Counted from the stretch's first letter, positions 9,621-18,553 are shown. The stretch is DNA of 64,000 nucleotides from Streptomyces sp. 3214.6 (GCF_900129855.1 NZ_LT670819.1:7440001-7504000), one strand, 5' to 3'. Made by a program: numbers and translations. The notes: a model not told the origin generated them from the letters alone.

Positions 9621-12150
9621 GCCGCGCGCTGGTGTACCGGGTCGGCTCGGCGCCGGCCGGATCCTCCGGCCACGGATGCTTCGGATACCGGCCGCGCAAC
9701 TCCGCCCGCACCCCCTGGTAGCCGTCCCTCCAGAACGAGGCCAGGTCGGCGGTGACCGCGGCCGGGCGCCCCGCGGGCGACAGCAGATGCACCACCAACG
9801 GCACCCCCGACACCCGCGGCGACTCCTGAAGCCCGAACATCTCCTGCAGCTTCACCGCGAGCACCGGCCGCTCCGGGTCGGCATAGTCGATCCGGATCCT
9901 GGACCCACTGGGCACGGTGATCCGCTCCGGCGCCAGCTCGTCCAGCCGGCCCGCCTCACCGGAGGCCCAGGGCAACAGCCGACTCAGCGCCGCTCCGGCG
10001 TCGATCCGCCCCAGATCGCCCCGCCGCCGGGCCCGCCCCAGCTCGGGCTCCAGCCATTCGTCCACGCGCGCGTACAGCGACGCGTCCGAGACGTCGGGCC
10101 ACGGCTCCCCGAGCCGCAGCCGCAAAAACGCCAGCCGCTGCCGCAGCACATGCGCATCGGGCGACCACCGCAGCAACCCCAAACCCTCCCGCTCCAGCCC
10201 CTCGAGCAGCGCACTACGGACGAGCCCGGCGTCGGCGTCCCGCAGCGGCCGCGCCGCCAGCTCCACCGCCCCCAGCCGCTCCACCCGCCGCGCCACGACG
10301 TCCCCGCCGGCCCAGTGCACCTCGTCGCGCTCGTCGAGCAGCACCCCGGCAGCGAGCCGGGCGACCTCCTCGTCCACCGCCGCCGCGAGCTGCACACGCG
10401 CGTGCCCCTTCCCCACGGGCCGGTCGGCGACGGCGACAGCGAGCCAGGCCGCACCTCGCAGTCCCGTCCCCTCAGCGACCTCGGCCCGCGTCCCGGACAC
10501 CATCAGGTAGGAACCACCGTCGAGCCTGGCGGCCCGCTCGGGGAAGGCAAGAGCGACGACGAGACCCTCGACGCCCCCGTCCCCCGCACGACGGTCACCG
10601 GCGGACGGCAGAGAAATTCCGGCGGACGGCCCGGAAACGCCGGCGACGACCGACCGCAGCCGCCGCACCTCGGCCCGCCACCGCCCGGAGTAGGCGTCAC
10701 CCCCGCGCCGTGCGGCCCGCAGAGCGGCCGCCAGATCATCCCCGTACTCCCGAGGAGCCTCCTCGCTGAGCAGCGCGACCACCTCCGCGGCCCGCTCCAC
10801 TCCCACCGACGCGGCCCCGTCCAGCAAAGCCCGCCCCAGCCGGGGGTGCAGCCCCAACCGCGCCAACCGCACCCCCCGCCCGGTGGCCCGACCGGCGGAG
10901 TCCACCGCGCCGATCGCCGTCAGCAGCGACCTCGCCGCCGCCATCGCCCCGCCCGGCGGCGGATCCAGCAACGCCAGCCCCGACGCGTCCGGATCGCCCC
11001 AGCAGGCCGCCTGAAGCGCGAACGCGGCCAGATCGGCCACCTTGATCTCCGGGGCCGGGAACGGCGACAGCCGGACGTCCTCCGCCTCCGCCCAGCACCG
11101 GTACACCGCACCCGGCGCCTCCCGACCGGCCCGCCCCGCCCGCTGCCGCCCCGCCGCCTGCGACGCCCGCACGGTCGTCAGCGCGCTCAACCCGCGCGCG
11201 TGATCCACCCGCGGCTCCCGCGCCAGCCCCGAGTCGACGACCACCCGCACCCCGGGAACCGTCAGCGAGGACTCCGCCACCGACGTCGCCAGCACCACCC
11301 TGCGCCGCGCCGCCGGCGCCAGCACCGCGTCCTGCACCGCCGCCGTTGCCCGCCCGTGCACCTGGAGCACATCCACCCCGCCCAGCTCCCCGAGCTGCCC
11401 CGCGACTCGTACGATCTCCCCGACACCCGGCAGGAAACACAACACATCCCCCGACCGCTCCGCCAACGCCCGCCGCACCACCGACGCCACATGAGCCAGC
11501 AGCGCCGGATCCACCCGCATCCCGTGCGGCGGCCGCACCGGCCGCGCCGGCGGCGCCCAGACCACCTCCACGTCGTACGACGTCCCGTGGGCCTCCACCA
11601 CCGGCGCCCCGCCCAACAGCCGCGCCCACCCCGCCGTGTCCGTCGTCGCCGACGCCGCCACCAGCCGCAGCTCGGGCCGCAGCGTCTCACGCACATCCCA
11701 CAGGAAGGCGGCCGAGGTGTCCGCGTCGAGATGCCGCTCATGACACTCGTCCAGCACCACCACGTCGACGCCCGTCAACTCCTGGTCGCGCTGAAGACGC
11801 TGCAACAGCACACCGGTCGTGACGACCTCCACGCGCGCGCGTGGCCCCACGACCCGCTCCCCGCGCACGGTGTACCCGACGCTCTCCCCGACCCCCTCGC
11901 CCAGCAGCCACGCCATCCGCCGGGCCGCCGCCCGCGCCGCGATCCGCCGCGGCTCGGCCACCACCACGCGCCGCACAGGACCCCCACCCCCACCCAGCAG
12001 CCCGGCCAGCGCGAGCGGCACCAGCGTCGTCTTGCCGGTACCGGGCGGCGCGGCCAGCACCGCGGCGCCGTGCCCGTCCAGAGCGTCGTTCAGGGCGGGC
12101 AGCGCGGCCCGCACGGGCAGCGCATCGAGAGCGTCGTCACGGTGGATCAC
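9610..12150 (-). CDS. hrpB: ATP-dependent RNA helicase HrpB
   Basis: An 846-aa superfamily 2 DEAH-type helicase. Walker A is AAPPGTGKT (residues 33-41), motif II is DECH (134-137), and the SAT motif lies in VAASATTDTAGW. The helicase C domain contains TSVAESSLTVPGVRVVVDSG and QRAGRAGR, followed by the HrpB-specific C-terminal domain. RNA substrate and cellular role are unclear in the family. I chose the GTG giving VIHRDDALDALPVRAA because upstream codons in frame are low-complexity Arg/Ala and AGGGG precedes this start. It lies downstream of a methyltransferase on the same strand, separated by a perfect 22-bp palindrome. Confidence 0.93.
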   Translation of the reverse strand: MIHRDDALDALPVRAALPALNDALDGHGAAVLAAPPGTGKTTLVPLALAGLLGGGGGPVRRVVVAEPRRIAARAAARRMAWLLGEGVGESVGYTVRGERVVGPRARVEVVTTGVLLQRLQRDQELTGVDVVVLDECHERHLDADTSAAFLWDVRETLRPELRLVAASATTDTAGWARLLGGAPVVEAHGTSYDVEVVWAPPARPVRPPHGMRVDPALLAHVASVVRRALAERSGDVLCFLPGVGEIVRVAGQLGELGGVDVLQVHGRATAAVQDAVLAPAARRRVVLATSVAESSLTVPGVRVVVDSGLAREPRVDHARGLSALTTVRASQAAGRQRAGRAGREAPGAVYRCWAEAEDVRLSPFPAPEIKVADLAAFALQAACWGDPDASGLALLDPPPGGAMAAARSLLTAIGAVDSAGRATGRGVRLARLGLHPRLGRALLDGAASVGVERAAEVVALLSEEAPREYGDDLAAALRAARRGGDAYSGRWRAEVRRLRSVVAGVSGPSAGISLPSAGDRRAGDGGVEGLVVALAFPERAARLDGGSYLMVSGTRAEVAEGTGLRGAAWLAVAVADRPVGKGHARVQLAAAVDEEVARLAAGVLLDERDEVHWAGGDVVARRVERLGAVELAARPLRDADAGLVRSALLEGLEREGLGLLRWSPDAHVLRQRLAFLRLRLGEPWPDVSDASLYARVDEWLEPELGRARRRGDLGRIDAGAALSRLLPWASGEAGRLDELAPERITVPSGSRIRIDYADPERPVLAVKLQEMFGLQESPRVSGVPLVVHLLSPAGRPAAVTADLASFWRDGYQGVRAELRGRYPKHPWPEDPAGAEPTRYTSARLRR

Positions 12151-12195
12151 GCCCCTAGTGTCGTACGCCACCGAAAACACCACGCACGCGAAACA

Positions 12196-12217
12196 CCACG
12201 CACGCGCGCGTGCGTGG
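12196..12217. terminator. 22-bp perfect palindrome between the methyltransferase gene and hrpB
   Basis: CCACGCACGCG joined directly to CGCGTGCGTGG forms an uninterrupted 22-bp palindrome. It lies 91 bp past the methyltransferase stop and 46 bp before the hrpB start. It may end the upstream transcript or bind a dimeric regulator of hrpB. A 15-bp direct repeat (AACACCACGCACGCG) overlaps it. Confidence 0.5.
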
Positions 12218-12307
12218 GAGGCAGGGGGCAAGGGGCGGGAGAACGCCACGTGACGCACCCATGGCGGCTGTCCCGGGACAGGCCCCGGGGCAGGCCCTGG
12301 TCCCGTG

Positions 12308-13192
12308 CTAGTCCCGCTCGCAGACGAAGATCGCCGTCCCCGGGATCAGGTTCCCGCGCAGCGGGGACCAGCCGCCCCACTCCGACGAGTTCCAGGCCGG
12401 CCACTCCGGCTCGACCAGGTCCACCAGCCGGAACCCCCCCGCCACGACGTCACGGACCCGGTCGCCGAGCGTCCGGTGGTGCTCCACGTACACCGCGCGG
12501 CCCTCGTCGTCCTGCTCGACGTACGGAGTGCGGTCGAAGTACGAGGACGACACCGACAGGCCCTCGGGACCCGGCTCGTCCGGGAACGCCCAGCGGATGG
12601 GATGGGTCACCGAGAACACGAAACGGCCGCCCGGCCGCAGCACCCGCCGCACCTCCCTCAGGACCAGCACCGGATCGGCCACGAAGGGCAGCGCCCCGTA
12701 CGCCGAGCAGGCCACGTCGAACGAGCCGTCCGCGAAGGGCAGCGCGCCCGCGTCGGCGCACACCAGCGGAAACGCGCCACCGATGCGCAGCGCGTGCTGG
12801 AGCTGGCGGTGGGAGATGTCCAGGGCCACCGGATGCGCGCCCTGCGCGGCCAGCCAGCGCGCGCACTGGGCCGCGCCGGCGCCGATCTCCAGGACGGCCT
12901 TCCCCTTCAGCTCCTCCGGCGGGCCGAGCAGCTCGGCCTCCACCTCGTCCAGGCCCTCGGGACCCCACACGAAGCGGTCGTCGCCGAGGAAGGTGCCGTG
13001 TTCGATCTGGTATTCGTCCGCGTTGCGGTCCCACCAGCCCCGGTTGGCCCGGGAACTCTCGGCGACGTCGGCATCACGTCGGGTGGCTTCCGGCTCGAAG
13101 GCCGCCGTCTCGGACGATGCGGGCTCTTGGATGATCGGCTCCCTCGTCGTACTCTTCCGTGCAACCCGCCCGACGGTGCCACCTGGTGTCAC
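12308..13192 (-). CDS. Class I SAM-dependent methyltransferase
   Basis: A 294-aa methyltransferase of the UbiE/type 11 kind. Motif I is VLEIGAGAAQCARWL, followed by the acidic ribose-binding region VALDISHRQL, then ADAGALPFADGSFDVA and LREVRRVLRPGGRFVFSVTHP. The N-terminal 45 residues are charged and probably disordered, with the core beginning near ANRGWWDRNADEYQ. The GTG start at 13192 is the only in-frame start before this core and has AGGAAG upstream. The substrate is unknown. The gene is divergent from rpsA, a context conserved in Streptomyces as far as I recall. Confidence 0.82.
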   Translation of the reverse strand: MTPGGTVGRVARKSTTREPIIQEPASSETAAFEPEATRRDADVAESSRANRGWWDRNADEYQIEHGTFLGDDRFVWGPEGLDEVEAELLGPPEELKGKAVLEIGAGAAQCARWLAAQGAHPVALDISHRQLQHALRIGGAFPLVCADAGALPFADGSFDVACSAYGALPFVADPVLVLREVRRVLRPGGRFVFSVTHPIRWAFPDEPGPEGLSVSSSYFDRTPYVEQDDEGRAVYVEHHRTLGDRVRDVVAGGFRLVDLVEPEWPAWNSSEWGGWSPLRGNLIPGTAIFVCERD

Positions 13193-13282
13193 CGAAGGGG
13201 CTTCCTGCGGCCTGCGTGGCCTCGGGAGAAAGGTTGTGTGCCGGGTATGCGGCGATCCGCCCCGGGTGTGCGCCTTCGCGCA

Positions 13283-13311
13283 TTGACCCTGCCCGGCTGC
13301 CCCCGTATGCT
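13283..13311 (+). promoter_or_regulatory. rpsA promoter
   Basis: TTGACC (13283-13288) and TATGCT (13306-13311) are separated by exactly 17 nt. This is close to the consensus for the principal sigma factor HrdB. The predicted transcript start near 13318 gives a leader of roughly 195 nt before rpsA. No gene lies in the 319-bp divergent region. Confidence 0.8.
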
Positions 13312-13511
13312 ACAAGTTGCGCTGCGGGCCTGCGCACCTCAGACGTAGCAGGCTGCGCTCGCATCTGTTGTATGTCCCCTCGGTTCTCGAGGTGCCATCA
13401 CCAGTTTCTGGTGGGGCGCCTCCTAAGCTGTCCGGCTTCTTCAGAGCGATCACGGGCTCCCGGCGTAGCAGTACCTACGACTTTCTGTCCGTAACCGGAG
13501 CCCTTTCCCAC

Positions 13512-15011
13512 ATGACGAGCAGCACCGAGACCACCGCCACCACCCCGCAGGTTGCGGTCAACGACATCGGTAACGAGGAAGCCTTCCTCGCCGCGATCGA
13601 CGAAACGATCAAGTACTTCAACGACGGCGACATCGTCGACGGCGTCATCGTGAAGGTCGACCGGGACGAGGTCCTGCTCGACATCGGTTACAAGACCGAA
13701 GGCGTTATCCCGAGCCGTGAGCTCTCCATCAAGCACGACGTCGACCCCAACGAGGTCGTCGCCGTGGGCGATGAGATCGAGGCCCTCGTCCTCCAGAAGG
13801 AGGACAAGGAAGGCCGCCTCATCCTGTCCAAGAAGCGCGCTCAGTACGAGCGTGCCTGGGGCACGATCGAGAAGATCAAGGAAGAGGACGGCATCGTCAC
13901 CGGTACCGTCATCGAGGTCGTCAAGGGTGGCCTCATCCTCGACATCGGCCTCCGTGGCTTCCTCCCGGCCTCCCTCGTCGAGATGCGCCGCGTCCGCGAC
14001 CTCCAGCCCTACGTGGGCAAGGAGCTCGAGGCGAAGATCATCGAGCTGGACAAGAACCGCAACAACGTGGTCCTGTCCCGCCGCGCCTGGCTGGAGCAGA
14101 CCCAGTCCGAGGTCCGCCAGACGTTCCTCACGACCCTCCAGAAGGGGCAGGTCCGCTCCGGTGTGGTCTCCTCGATCGTCAACTTCGGTGCCTTCGTGGA
14201 CCTGGGTGGCGTCGACGGTCTGGTCCACGTCTCCGAGCTGTCCTGGAAGCACATCGACCACCCCTCCGAGGTCGTCGAGGTCGGCCAGGAGGTCACGGTC
14301 GAGGTCCTCGACGTCGACATGGACCGCGAGCGCGTCTCCCTGTCGCTGAAGGCGACCCAGGAAGACCCGTGGCAGCAGTTCGCCCGCACCCACCAGATCG
14401 GCCAGGTCGTGCCCGGCAAGGTCACGAAGCTGGTTCCGTTCGGTGCGTTCGTCCGCGTGGACGAGGGCATCGAGGGTCTGGTCCACATCTCCGAGCTGGC
14501 CGAGCGCCACGTGGAGATCCCGGAGCAGGTCGTCCAGGTCAACGACGAGATCTTCGTCAAGGTCATCGACATCGACCTCGAGCGCCGTCGCATCAGCCTC
14601 TCGCTGAAGCAGGCCAACGAGTCCTTCGGTGCCGACCCGGCCTCGGTCGAGTTCGACCCGACCCTGTACGGCATGGCCGCGTCCTACGACGACCAGGGCA
14701 ACTACATCTACCCCGAGGGCTTCGACCCCGAGACCAACGACTGGCTCGAGGGCTACGAGACCCAGCGGGAGGCGTGGGAGCACCAGTACGCCGAGGCGCA
14801 GCAGCGCTTCGAGCAGCACCAGGCGCAGGTCATCAAGTCCCGCGAGGCGGACGAGAAGGCCGCTGCCGAGGGCGGCGACACCGCGGGTGCGGCTCCGGCC
14901 GCGACCGGCGGCGGCTCCTACTCCTCCGAGGGCGCCGACACCTCCGGCGCGCTGGCCTCGGACGAGGCGCTTGCCGCGCTGCGGGAGAAGCTGGCCGGTG
15001 GGCAGAGCTGA
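13512..15011 (+). CDS. rpsA: 30S ribosomal protein S1
   Basis: Ribosomal protein S1, 499 aa, which helps recruit mRNA to the 30S subunit. Four S1 RNA-binding repeats are visible, beginning near residues 38 (GDIVDGVIVKVD), 125 (GIVTGTVIEVVKGGLILDIG), 211 (GQVRSGVVSSIVNFGAFVDL) and 296 (GQVVPGKVTKLVPFGAFVRV). The acidic Ala/Gly-rich C-terminal tail is typical of the four-domain actinobacterial form rather than the six-domain proteobacterial protein. Codon use is highly biased, with many GTC, GAG and AAG codons, as expected for a highly expressed gene. GGAG lies 11 nt before the ATG. Confidence 0.97.
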   Translation: MTSSTETTATTPQVAVNDIGNEEAFLAAIDETIKYFNDGDIVDGVIVKVDRDEVLLDIGYKTEGVIPSRELSIKHDVDPNEVVAVGDEIEALVLQKEDKEGRLILSKKRAQYERAWGTIEKIKEEDGIVTGTVIEVVKGGLILDIGLRGFLPASLVEMRRVRDLQPYVGKELEAKIIELDKNRNNVVLSRRAWLEQTQSEVRQTFLTTLQKGQVRSGVVSSIVNFGAFVDLGGVDGLVHVSELSWKHIDHPSEVVEVGQEVTVEVLDVDMDRERVSLSLKATQEDPWQQFARTHQIGQVVPGKVTKLVPFGAFVRVDEGIEGLVHISELAERHVEIPEQVVQVNDEIFVKVIDIDLERRRISLSLKQANESFGADPASVEFDPTLYGMAASYDDQGNYIYPEGFDPETNDWLEGYETQREAWEHQYAEAQQRFEQHQAQVIKSREADEKAAAEGGDTAGAAPAATGGGSYSSEGADTSGALASDEALAALREKLAGGQS

Positions 15012-15064
15012 CGCCCACCGAGCAGTAGTAGCTCTGCTTCGCAGTAGCTCATAGCTCATCCTGA

Positions 15065-15100
15065 CTGAGGGCCCGCACCTTTCGAGGTGCGGGCCCTCAG
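15065..15100 (+). terminator. rpsA terminator
   Basis: A perfect 16-bp stem, CTGAGGGCCCGCACCT, pairs across a TTCG tetraloop with AGGTGCGGGCCCTCAG. It lies 54 nt downstream of the rpsA stop and is an unusually stable hairpin. Confidence 0.92.
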
Positions 15101-15208
15101 CGTTGCCGTGCAGCACTGCGCAAGAGCCGGCTGATCAAGAACCTCCAGCGGGAATGCCCACGCCGCCACGGGCGTTGTGCAGTAGGAACACGAGGAGGAG
15201 CGGTCCAA

Positions 15209-16147
15209 GTGCTTGATCCGCAGGGTTTGTACGCATGGGAGCCGAAAGGCCTGGCAGTCGTCGACATGGCGCTGGCACAGGAGTCGGCCGGACTTGTCAT
15301 GCTCTACCACTTCGACGGATACATCGACGCGGGCGAGACCGGCGACCAGATCGTCGACCGGCTGCTCGACTCGCTGCCCCACCAACTCGTCGCCCGCTTC
15401 GACCACGACCGGCTCGTGGACTACCGCGCCCGCCGCCCGCTGCTGACCTTCAAGCGCGACCGGTGGACCGAGTACGAGGAGCCGGCCATCGAAGTGCGAC
15501 TCGTGCAGGACACCACCGGAGCACCCTTCCTGCTGCTGTCCGGCCCCGAACCGGACGTGGAGTGGGAACGCTTCGCCGTCGCCGTCAAACAGATCGTGGA
15601 GCGCCTCGGCGTCCGCCTCTCGGTGAACTTCCACGGCATCCCCATGGGCGTCCCGCACACGCGCCCCGTGGGCCTCACCCCCCACGGCAACCGCACGGAC
15701 CTCATGCCCGGCCACCGCAGCCCCTTCGACGAGGCACAGGTCCCCGGCAGCGCCGAAGCGCTCATCGAGTACCGCCTCATGGAAGCCGGCCACGACATCC
15801 TGGGCGTCGCTGCGCACGTCCCCCACTACATCGCCCGCTCGACCTACCCGGACGCCGCCCTGACCGTCCTGGAGGCCGTCACGGCCGCGACCGGCCTGGT
15901 CCTGCCCGGCATCGCGCACGCCCTGCGCACCGACGCCCACCGCACCCAGACCGAGATCGAGCGCCAGATCCAGGAAGGTGACGACGAGCTCACCTCCCTC
16001 GTCCAAGGCCTGGAACACCAGTACGACGCCGCTGCCGGCGCCGAAACCCGCGGCAACATGCTCGCCGAGCCCGTCGACATCCCCTCCGCCGACGAGATCG
16101 GCCTCGAGTTCGAACGATTCCTCGCAGAACGCGAAGGCGAGGGCTGA
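15209..16147 (+). CDS. PAC2 family protein
   Basis: A 312-aa PAC2-family protein. The family is related to proteasome assembly chaperones and in actinobacteria is a conserved single-copy gene of uncertain role. Typical features are LYHFDGYIDAGETGDQIVD, LLSGPEPDVEWERFA and MPGHRSPFDEAQVPGSAEAL. The C-terminal helical segment (residues about 250-312) is rich in Glu and Gln. The GTG start has GAGGAG upstream. A bacterial proteasome partner is possible by analogy only. Confidence 0.88.
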   Translation: MLDPQGLYAWEPKGLAVVDMALAQESAGLVMLYHFDGYIDAGETGDQIVDRLLDSLPHQLVARFDHDRLVDYRARRPLLTFKRDRWTEYEEPAIEVRLVQDTTGAPFLLLSGPEPDVEWERFAVAVKQIVERLGVRLSVNFHGIPMGVPHTRPVGLTPHGNRTDLMPGHRSPFDEAQVPGSAEALIEYRLMEAGHDILGVAAHVPHYIARSTYPDAALTVLEAVTAATGLVLPGIAHALRTDAHRTQTEIERQIQEGDDELTSLVQGLEHQYDAAAGAETRGNMLAEPVDIPSADEIGLEFERFLAEREGEG

Positions 16148-16165
16148 CCACCCCCACAGCCCACA

Positions 16166-16200
16166 AGGGCCTGCCGGGTGCAATGTCACCGGCAGGCCCT
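16166..16200 (+). terminator. Terminator hairpin between the PAC2 gene and coaE
   Basis: AGGGCCTGCCGG pairs with CCGGCAGGCCCT (12 bp) around an 11-nt loop, and the stem can extend through GTG/CAC with one bulge. It ends only 12 nt before the coaE start codon, so it also bears on coaE expression. Confidence 0.8.
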
Positions 16201-16205
16201 AAGCT
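16200..16205 (+). promoter_or_regulatory. Candidate -10 element for a leaderless coaE transcript
   Basis: TAAGCT fits TANNNT and ends 7 nt before the coaE ATG, the spacing expected when transcription starts at the start codon itself. No Shine-Dalgarno sequence is present. The -35 region is weak and overlaps the preceding hairpin, so this is a suggestion. Confidence 0.4.
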
Positions 16206-16212
16206 TCCGCTC

Positions 16213-16833
16213 ATGCTGAAGGTGGGCCTGACCGGCGGGATCGGCGCCGGCAAGAGCGAAGTGTCCCGGCTGCTCGTCGAATGCGGAGCCGTGCTCATCG
16301 ACGCGGACCGCATCGCGCGCGAAGTCGTCGCACCCCACACCCCCGGCCTCGCGGCGGTCGTCGACGCCTTCGGCGAGGCCATCCTCGCCCCGGACGGCAG
16401 CCTCGACCGCCCCCGGCTCGGCTCGATCGTCTTCGCCGACCCCGAGAAACTCGCACGCCTCAACGCGATCGTGCACCCCCTCGTCGGCGCCCGCTCCCGA
16501 GAACTGGAGGCGACCGCCCCCGAAGACGCCGTCGTCGTCCACGACGTCCCCCTCCTCACCGAGAACGGTCTCGCCCCCCTGTACGACATCGTGGTCGTCG
16601 TCGACGCCGACCCCGACACCCAACTCGACCGGCTCGTCCGGCTGCGCGGCATGACCGAGGACGACGCCCGCGCACGCATGGCCGCCCAGGCGACACGCGA
16701 CAAACGCCGGGAGATCGCGGACATCGTGATCGACAACGACGTACCGCTCCCGGAACTGCGACGGCGCGTGCAGGACGTATGGGCCGACCTCGTGCGCCGA
16801 GCGCACCCGCCACACGAGACCGCCCCGGAATAG
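16213..16833 (+). CDS. coaE: Dephospho-CoA kinase
   Basis: Dephospho-CoA kinase, 206 aa, catalysing the last step of coenzyme A synthesis (ATP-dependent 3'-phosphorylation of dephospho-CoA). The P-loop is GLTGGIGAGKSEV (residues 5-17). DADRIAREVV, VHDVPLLTENGL and RMAAQATRDKRREIADIVIDN are family motifs for substrate and lid regions. The ATG giving MLKVGLTGG fits the family start; an upstream in-frame ATG at 16183 would lie inside the terminator stem. The gene is followed 50 nt later by a TPR protein. Confidence 0.95.
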   Translation: MLKVGLTGGIGAGKSEVSRLLVECGAVLIDADRIAREVVAPHTPGLAAVVDAFGEAILAPDGSLDRPRLGSIVFADPEKLARLNAIVHPLVGARSRELEATAPEDAVVVHDVPLLTENGLAPLYDIVVVVDADPDTQLDRLVRLRGMTEDDARARMAAQATRDKRREIADIVIDNDVPLPELRRRVQDVWADLVRRAHPPHETAPE

Positions 16834-16883
16834 CGGTCCGTGCTCCGCGCGTTGAACCCTCCGAGCAAGGGAAGGATTTTTCC

Positions 16884-17264
16884 GTGCCCGATACCGCAGG
16901 TTCGACCGGACGTACTCCGGAGACGCACGTCATCGACTTCCGTGCCGCGGAGCAACTCCTCGCCGCACGGGACCCGCGGGGCGCGGTGAAGCTTCTCGAC
17001 CAAGTCATCGCCGCGCACCCCGAGAACACCGCCGCCCGGCTGCTACGCGCGCGTGCCTTCTTCGCCGCCGCGCAACTACGCCCCGCCGAGCTGGAGTTCA
17101 CCGTCGTCCTGGAGCGCGAGCCGGACAACGCGTTCGCGCACTTCGCGCTCGCCCGCACCTACGAGCGGCAGGGCCGCGGCGACCAGGCCAAGCGCCACTT
17201 CCGGCTCGCCGCAGCACTCGACCCCAACCCGCAGTACCTGAAGGCAGCCCGCTTCGAGACCTGA
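16884..17264 (+). CDS. Tetratricopeptide repeat protein
   Basis: A 126-aa TPR protein. Helical repeats run from ALLAARDPRGAVKLLDQVIA-like sequence through ARLLRARAFFAAAQLRPAEL and AHFALARTYERQGRGDQAKR, giving about three TPR units. It probably acts as a protein-protein adaptor. GGAAGGA lies upstream of the GTG start. It sits directly downstream of coaE and ends at a tandem-repeat tract shared with a convergent gene. Confidence 0.85.
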   Translation: MPDTAGSTGRTPETHVIDFRAAEQLLAARDPRGAVKLLDQVIAAHPENTAARLLRARAFFAAAQLRPAELEFTVVLEREPDNAFAHFALARTYERQGRGDQAKRHFRLAAALDPNPQYLKAARFET

Positions 17265-17265
17265 G

Positions 17266-17338
17266 GACGACCCCGACGGGACGAACCAGACGGGGACGAC
17301 CCCGACGGGACGACCCCGACGGGGACGACCCCGACGGG
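17266..17338. repeat. Tandem 14-15 bp repeats between convergent genes
   Basis: Five head-to-tail copies of GACGACCCCGACGGG-like units (one degenerate) begin right after the TPR gene stop. A second set of AGCCCGTCA repeats at about 17358-17398 is partly complementary (GACGGG against CCCGTC), so the whole tract could fold and terminate transcription in both directions. Confidence 0.75.
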
Positions 17339-17394
17339 ACCACGGCGCTCGTCAGCGCCAGCCCGTCAGCGGGAGCCCGTCAACGGCGAGCCCG

Positions 17395-17670
17395 TCAGGG
17401 GTGACGGTGCTCGGGCGGCCGGTACGGCGGAATGTCCCGCCCCGGCTGATAGTGCGGGCCCTGCCGGATGTGCCGGACGATCATCGTCAGATCCACCGTG
17501 ATCACCAGCCACAGCACCCCACACGCCGCCGCCCACCCCGGGCGCCCCGCCAGGGTGAACGCGGCCGTCCCGAAGATCGCCCAGGCCAGCCCCCACAGAG
17601 ACAGCCACAGCCGCATCCTCAGTGCACTGCGCGCCGTCGTCGGCTCACTGCCCGTACGCATCCCGATCAC
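17395..17670 (-). CDS. Small integral membrane protein, hypothetical
   Basis: A 91-aa protein with two predicted transmembrane helices (LWLSLWGLAWAIFGTAAFTLA and AAACGVLWLVITVDLTMIV) and a basic, proline-rich C-terminal tail (HYQPGRDIPPYRPPEHRHP). I do not recognise the family. A strong AAGGAGG lies 4 nt before the GTG at 17670 and 13 nt before an in-frame ATG at 17661, so either may be used. It is convergent with the TPR gene across a repeat tract. Confidence 0.7.
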   Translation of the reverse strand: MIGMRTGSEPTTARSALRMRLWLSLWGLAWAIFGTAAFTLAGRPGWAAACGVLWLVITVDLTMIVRHIRQGPHYQPGRDIPPYRPPEHRHP

Positions 17671-17869
17671 CGCTCCTCCTTGCAACGTACTCTTCGGCAC
17701 CGACGTTCTCCAGAGGAGCCCCGACGCCGCCGAGAGGCGCTTGGCGGAAGAGCCGGTCAAGCCGCCCCGAAAGTTGCCCGAACAGACACCTCTCCCTCGA
17801 ACGAGTGAACCGACCAGGATGCGGAACGCTCAGCCACAGCCAGCCCGTTGGACGGGCATGCGACGACAC

Positions 17870-18553
17870 ATGCGACAGGGATACGAAGGAACAGGCCCCG
17901 GCGCGATCACGCCGGACGGCTGCGCGGTCGAGTTCTACTCGCGCCTCCCCGTGAAGGACGAACCGGACATCATCTCCGCGGCGGTCCCCCCGGGCGCGCA
18001 CCTCCTGGAGCTGGGCAGCGGAGTCGGGCGAGTGACCCACGCCCTCCTGGAGCGGGGCTTCACCGTCACAGCGGTGGACGAGTCCGCCGAAATGCTGGAG
18101 CGCGTCCGCGGCGCGCGCACCATATGCAGCCCGATCGAAGACCTCGACCTGGGCGAGACATTCGACGTCGTGATGCTCGCGTCGTTCCTCGTGCACAACG
18201 GAGACGTCGACGTGCGCACAAGGATGCTGCGCGCCTGCGCACGCCACATCGCCAAGGGCGGATGCCTGCTGATCCAACGAGAAGGAGAGGACTACCACAC
18301 CAACCTGCCGCGTGAACGCGTCGACCCGAGCGGCTTCACCGTACGGATCTCCTCGGTCGGCCCCCTCGAGAACGGCGTCCGCTCCGTGCGCGCGGAGTAC
18401 GAGTTCCCCGACGCGGTATGGACACAGACCTTCCGGACCCGCGCACTCACCAAGGACCAGTTCGAGCAGGCCTTGGCGGAGGCAGGCCTGAGAGTGGACC
18501 GATACCTGACGGACGACCGGATCTGGGTGAGGGCGGTGCCAGTGGAGGAGTAG
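17870..18553 (+). CDS. Class I SAM-dependent methyltransferase
   Basis: A methyltransferase of about 227 aa starting MRQGYEGTGPGAITPDGCAV. Motif I is LLELGSGVGRVTHALLERG, the acidic residue follows in VTAVDESAEMLERV, and the later motif is ACARHIAKGGCLLIQREGED. The C-terminal part (RVDRYLTDDRIWVRAVP) is typical of small-molecule methyltransferases. In-frame ATGs at 17819 and 17858 are alternatives, and none has a clear Shine-Dalgarno. The substrate is unknown. A strong terminator follows. Confidence 0.78.
   Translation: MRQGYEGTGPGAITPDGCAVEFYSRLPVKDEPDIISAAVPPGAHLLELGSGVGRVTHALLERGFTVTAVDESAEMLERVRGARTICSPIEDLDLGETFDVVMLASFLVHNGDVDVRTRMLRACARHIAKGGCLLIQREGEDYHTNLPRERVDPSGFTVRISSVGPLENGVRSVRAEYEFPDAVWTQTFRTRALTKDQFEQALAEAGLRVDRYLTDDRIWVRAVPVEE

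Noticed and set aside
13398..15116. 572-codon open frame antisense to rpsA
   Set aside because: Shadow of rpsA; the translation is Asp/Leu/Val repeats mirroring S1 codons and has no family features.
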